This document shows, piece after piece, positions 4,496 to 7,158 of a stretch of 7,158 nucleotides of DNA. The translations under genes were made by a program, and so were the position numbers. Source of the DNA: Caldifarciminota bacterium (GTDB lineage: Bacteria > Hydrothermota > Hydrothermia > B15-G9); contig JAMOPK010000346.1 of the NCBI GenBank assembly GCA_027064565.1, positions 1 to 7,158 of the forward strand, given 5' to 3'. A model generated the notes under the pieces. The model ran no database searches and was not told where the DNA came from. It saw only the letters and a program-made list of their open reading frames with translations. Each line of letters starts with the position of its first letter. Position 1 is the first letter of the stretch.

Positions 4496-7006
4496 ATGTT
4501 CCGTGTAATAGCAATCCTGACAGTGGCTTTAACAGCCACCCTGAATGCTGGCCCGGCATGGGTCAGAATCTACGTCTCATCCCCACAGGACGTGCAACAA
4601 CTCATCAAAAGCGGCATAGATGACATCACAGCGGTGAACTCCAAAGAGATGTATGTCGACGCCTATGTCCCACAGGATAAGCTCCAGATACTCGAAAGGT
4701 TCAATTACCTGACTCTCGATCCGGATGTGGCTGCATCCTTCGAGGCGATGGGCTTAAAGCGCGATTTTGGGCCTTACTACACCTACGAGGAGGCGGTTCA
4801 GGAACTCGATCGGCTCCATTCCCTGTATCCGAACGTTGTTTCTGAGAAATGGTCGATCGGTCAGTCGATCGAGGGCAGAGAGCTCTGGGTGATAAGGATT
4901 TCAGACAACCCCGAACAGGATGAAGACGAACCTGTCCTTTTCATCAACTCAGCGATACACGCAAGGGAGCCCGGCGGCGTCTCCACCGCTTTCGGATTCA
5001 TCCACTATCTCATGAGGAACTACGGCGTTGACCCCAAGGTCACATGGCTCCTTGACAACCGGGAGTTCTACTATGAGCCTGTTGTCAATCCTGACGGTTA
5101 CACCTACAATGAAGTGAGCGACGGCTGGTGGCGCAAAAATAAACGCGACAATAACAACAACGGGCGTTTTGACCCCGACTACGACGGCGTTGACCTGAAC
5201 CGCAATTTCGGATACATGTGGGGCTACGACAACTATGGATCGAGTCCGGACCCATCCTCTCAGACCTATCGCGGCACAGGGCCGTTCTCAGAGCCGGAAA
5301 CCGATTTCATGCGCCAGTTTGCAGACTCAATACAACCTGTTATAGCGGTCAACTACCACACTTATTCCAACCTGATAATCTACCCCTGGGGTTACATCGA
5401 TGAGCCTACGCCCGACGAGGACCTTTTTGTCGCCATGGCGCAGATAATGAGTGCCCGTAACGGCTACGAATACGGCCGACCGGCGCAGCTCCTCTATCCG
5501 GTCAACGGCGAAGCCAACGACTGGTTCTACGGCGACACGATCCAGAAACCCAAATCCTTCAGTTTTGTCATCGAAGTGGGCGAGGAGTTCTGGCAGCCTG
5601 ATACGAACGTAATCCTCGAACAGATCGAGGAAAACATTCCCCTGAACATGTTTGTCCTTGAGGCTGTTGGGCCGTATGTGGAAATAACGGCCTCCGACGT
5701 TTTTACTCCGGGGATGGGGTTTGAATTTCATCCCGGCGATACCATTTACATAACCAACATCCAGCTCGAAAACTACACTCCCGGTGGGATGGATTTCGAC
5801 AATGTGACCGTTTCGTTCCACTCCACTGCGGCGGTGAGCGTGATTTCGGATTCCAGTTTTGAGGCCGGACACATCGGGCTCTTCCCTGATGGCTCTGCCA
5901 CAATCGGCGACACGGTGATCGTTGTTCTTTCTGATACCCTTGACGACCACGACACGGTCTTTGTCCCGGTCAACATTTCGGCCACCTACAACGGCGAGGC
6001 TTTTGAGGAGGTCAATTCCATAAAAATCCTGCTTGGCGTATTCGCTCCAATCCCTGCGAGTCCGACAGGCCCTGACAATTACGGCTACTATGCCTACGAG
6101 AATCTGGACAATTATCCACATTCCCCTCAGTTTGAGTGGATTGAAGTGGCTCCGACAGCGGGCGGGCCGGGGACATCGATTCCCCTCGGTGATGACGCGA
6201 CCCAATATGTGGATCTGCCCTTCACTTTCCGGTTTTATGGCCAGTCTTACAATGGAATTTCGATATGCTCAAACGGATGGCTGGCTTTCGGCCAGACGAA
6301 TAGCACCTCTTACGGTAATGATCCAATACCATCTACTGATTCCCCGAACAACATCGTTGCCGCATACTGGGATGACATGAATCCACGGGACGGCGGGCAG
6401 GTGGCCTATTACGCCGATACCGCCAATCACAGGTTCATTGTGGAATGGTATCAGGTCCCGCATTACTCCGGCGGTTCGCCTGAGACATTTGAGGTCATCC
6501 TCTACGATCCGGCGTATTATCCGACGCCGACTGGCGACGGCGAGATCGTGGTTCAGATGAACTCCAACCCCAGCCAGTCCGACTACACCATGGGTATCGA
6601 AAACGCATCCGGAACCGACGGCATTCAGATATTCTACGACAGCGACCTCAATCCCACTGTCCACACGATACAGAGCGGATTTGCTATCAAGTTCACGACT
6701 TACAACCCGCAGCAGGCCGTTCAGGAAGACCCCACGGAAGGCCTTGTTCCCATGCTGAGCCTTAACAGGAACGTCCTCTCCGGCAACAAACTGAACCTGA
6801 CGATCACTCTGCCGAAAGCGTCCGATGTTTCGATAGCGATTTATGACGCCTCAGGCAAGCAGGTGGCATATCTTGCCCCCGGACGGGTGGATGCCGGCAA
6901 ACACACCTTCAGCCTCAACACCGGTTCACTGAGAGCTGGCATCTATTTCGCCTACGTGAAGGCCAGGAACCGTTCGATAAGCAGGAAATTCGCCGTGATC
7001 AGGTAA
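4496..7006 (+). CDS. Secreted M14 zinc carboxypeptidase with Ig-like domains and C-terminal sorting domain
   Basis: The 836-residue product begins with a Sec signal peptide (MFRVIAILTVALTATLNA, cleavage before G19). A propeptide-like segment follows to ~residue 93, then an M14 domain (~94-390). Zinc ligands are H155 and E158 in SAIHAREPGG and H288 in NYHTY; substrate-binding N235/R236 lie in GVDLNRNFG, and the catalytic Glu is E360 in FVIEVGEEF. The enzyme should therefore be active, removing C-terminal residues from peptides outside the cell. An acidic insertion, DNNNNGRFDPDYDG (218-231), contains two calcium-loop-like motifs just before the Asn-Arg motif. An Ig-like domain (~393-515) is followed by a beta-rich domain (~525-735; LPFTFRFYGQSYNGISICSN) often seen in secreted proteins of candidate phyla. 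Residues ~757-836 form a FlgD-Ig/Por-type sorting domain (IAIYDASGKQVAYL, LRAGIYFAYV, ending KFAVIR), pointing to type IX-like secretion and surface attachment. A strong terminator lies 30 bp past the stop. Confidence 0.94.
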   Translation: MFRVIAILTVALTATLNAGPAWVRIYVSSPQDVQQLIKSGIDDITAVNSKEMYVDAYVPQDKLQILERFNYLTLDPDVAASFEAMGLKRDFGPYYTYEEAVQELDRLHSLYPNVVSEKWSIGQSIEGRELWVIRISDNPEQDEDEPVLFINSAIHAREPGGVSTAFGFIHYLMRNYGVDPKVTWLLDNREFYYEPVVNPDGYTYNEVSDGWWRKNKRDNNNNGRFDPDYDGVDLNRNFGYMWGYDNYGSSPDPSSQTYRGTGPFSEPETDFMRQFADSIQPVIAVNYHTYSNLIIYPWGYIDEPTPDEDLFVAMAQIMSARNGYEYGRPAQLLYPVNGEANDWFYGDTIQKPKSFSFVIEVGEEFWQPDTNVILEQIEENIPLNMFVLEAVGPYVEITASDVFTPGMGFEFHPGDTIYITNIQLENYTPGGMDFDNVTVSFHSTAAVSVISDSSFEAGHIGLFPDGSATIGDTVIVVLSDTLDDHDTVFVPVNISATYNGEAFEEVNSIKILLGVFAPIPASPTGPDNYGYYAYENLDNYPHSPQFEWIEVAPTAGGPGTSIPLGDDATQYVDLPFTFRFYGQSYNGISICSNGWLAFGQTNSTSYGNDPIPSTDSPNNIVAAYWDDMNPRDGGQVAYYADTANHRFIVEWYQVPHYSGGSPETFEVILYDPAYYPTPTGDGEIVVQMNSNPSQSDYTMGIENASGTDGIQIFYDSDLNPTVHTIQSGFAIKFTTYNPQQAVQEDPTEGLVPMLSLNRNVLSGNKLNLTITLPKASDVSIAIYDASGKQVAYLAPGRVDAGKHTFSLNTGSLRAGIYFAYVKARNRSISRKFAVIR

Positions 7007-7035
7007 ACCAATCATCGACATCCGGAAATAATCGA

Positions 7036-7065
7036 GGCGGGGCGTCAGCCCCGCCTTTCGTTTTT
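7036..7065 (+). terminator. Intrinsic terminator after the peptidase gene
   Basis: GGCGGGGC (7036-7043), loop GTCA and GCCCCGCC (7048-7055) form a perfect 8-bp GC stem, extendable by A7035-T7056, followed by TTTCGTTTTT. It starts about 30 bp after the peptidase stop and ends the plus-strand transcript. The minus strand lacks a matching T-run, so it appears one-directional. Confidence 0.92.
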
Positions 7066-7158
7066 GTGCCTCTCATCTTTCGGGGAATCCTGAGATAAGC
7101 GTTCAGGAGAGGTATCCTTTTACTCCATGTCCCATCTCTCTGTGTTCACCGTGTCCCT
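7066..7158. other. Non-coding tail with repeat-like end
   Basis: No gene start with a ribosome site is seen in these 93 bases. The last ~30 bases contain CTCTGTGTTCACCGTGTCCC, which resembles the 'CTCTGTGTTCTCTGTG' dispersed-repeat style found between genes in many environmental bacterial genomes. On the minus strand a short open stretch ends in a stop at 7120-7122 (reading ...NTERWDME), so the 3' end of an off-window minus-strand gene cannot be ruled out. Confidence 0.3.

Noticed and set aside
5327..6205. Minus-strand open frame of 292 codons
   Set aside because: It is antisense to the M14 peptidase; Arg/Val/Gly-rich without domain signals, and the sense frame is continuous and motif-rich.

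Overview
The window looks like a chromosomal segment from a Gram-negative-type bacterium, probably one of the poorly cultured phyla of the wider FCB/WOR-3/Cloacimonadota kind. The evidence is a secreted M14 peptidase ending in a type IX-secretion-like (Por/FlgD-Ig) sorting domain, a secreted FG-GAP repeat protein, a lipoprotein with a clear lipobox, and good Shine-Dalgarno sites at most genes. The phylum is an inference from protein style only; no marker gene is present.

Layout. Positions 1-471 (minus strand) hold the N-terminal 157 residues of a secreted FG-GAP/VCBS-type protein that runs off the left edge. Positions 472-698 are non-coding, with a sigma70-like promoter for that gene and several inverted repeats. 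Positions 699-2275 (minus strand) are a two-gene operon: a lipoprotein of unknown function, then a sodium/calcium antiporter-family protein whose start overlaps the lipoprotein stop (ATGA). Positions 2276-2343 are a very compact divergent promoter region. Positions 2344-4351 (plus strand) are a soluble sensor histidine kinase overlapping the alpha subunit of a class I (iron-sulfur) fumarate hydratase by 20 bp. Positions 4496-7006 (plus strand) are a large secreted zinc carboxypeptidase, closed by a strong intrinsic terminator at 7036-7065. The last ~90 bases are non-coding and end in a repeat-like 'CTCTGTGTTC...' sequence.

How the parts may work together. The central region is a divergon. Two sigma70-like promoters stand back to back, their -35 hexamers overlap inside one 11-bp palindrome, both have 17-bp spacers, and both -10 boxes end only 8-9 nt before an ATG. 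Both transcripts are therefore predicted to be leaderless or nearly so, and the two operons probably compete for, or share, one control site. One side makes a lipoprotein and a cation exchanger, the other a cytoplasmic histidine kinase coupled to a fumarase subunit. No response regulator and no fumarase beta subunit lie in the window, so both presumed partners must be encoded elsewhere. No terminator was seen between the kinase and the peptidase, so a transcript from 2307 to the 7036 terminator is possible.

No CRISPR array, tRNA, rRNA, insertion sequence or phage gene was seen. I found no clearly new multi-gene system; the divergent leaderless promoter pair is the most unusual structure.
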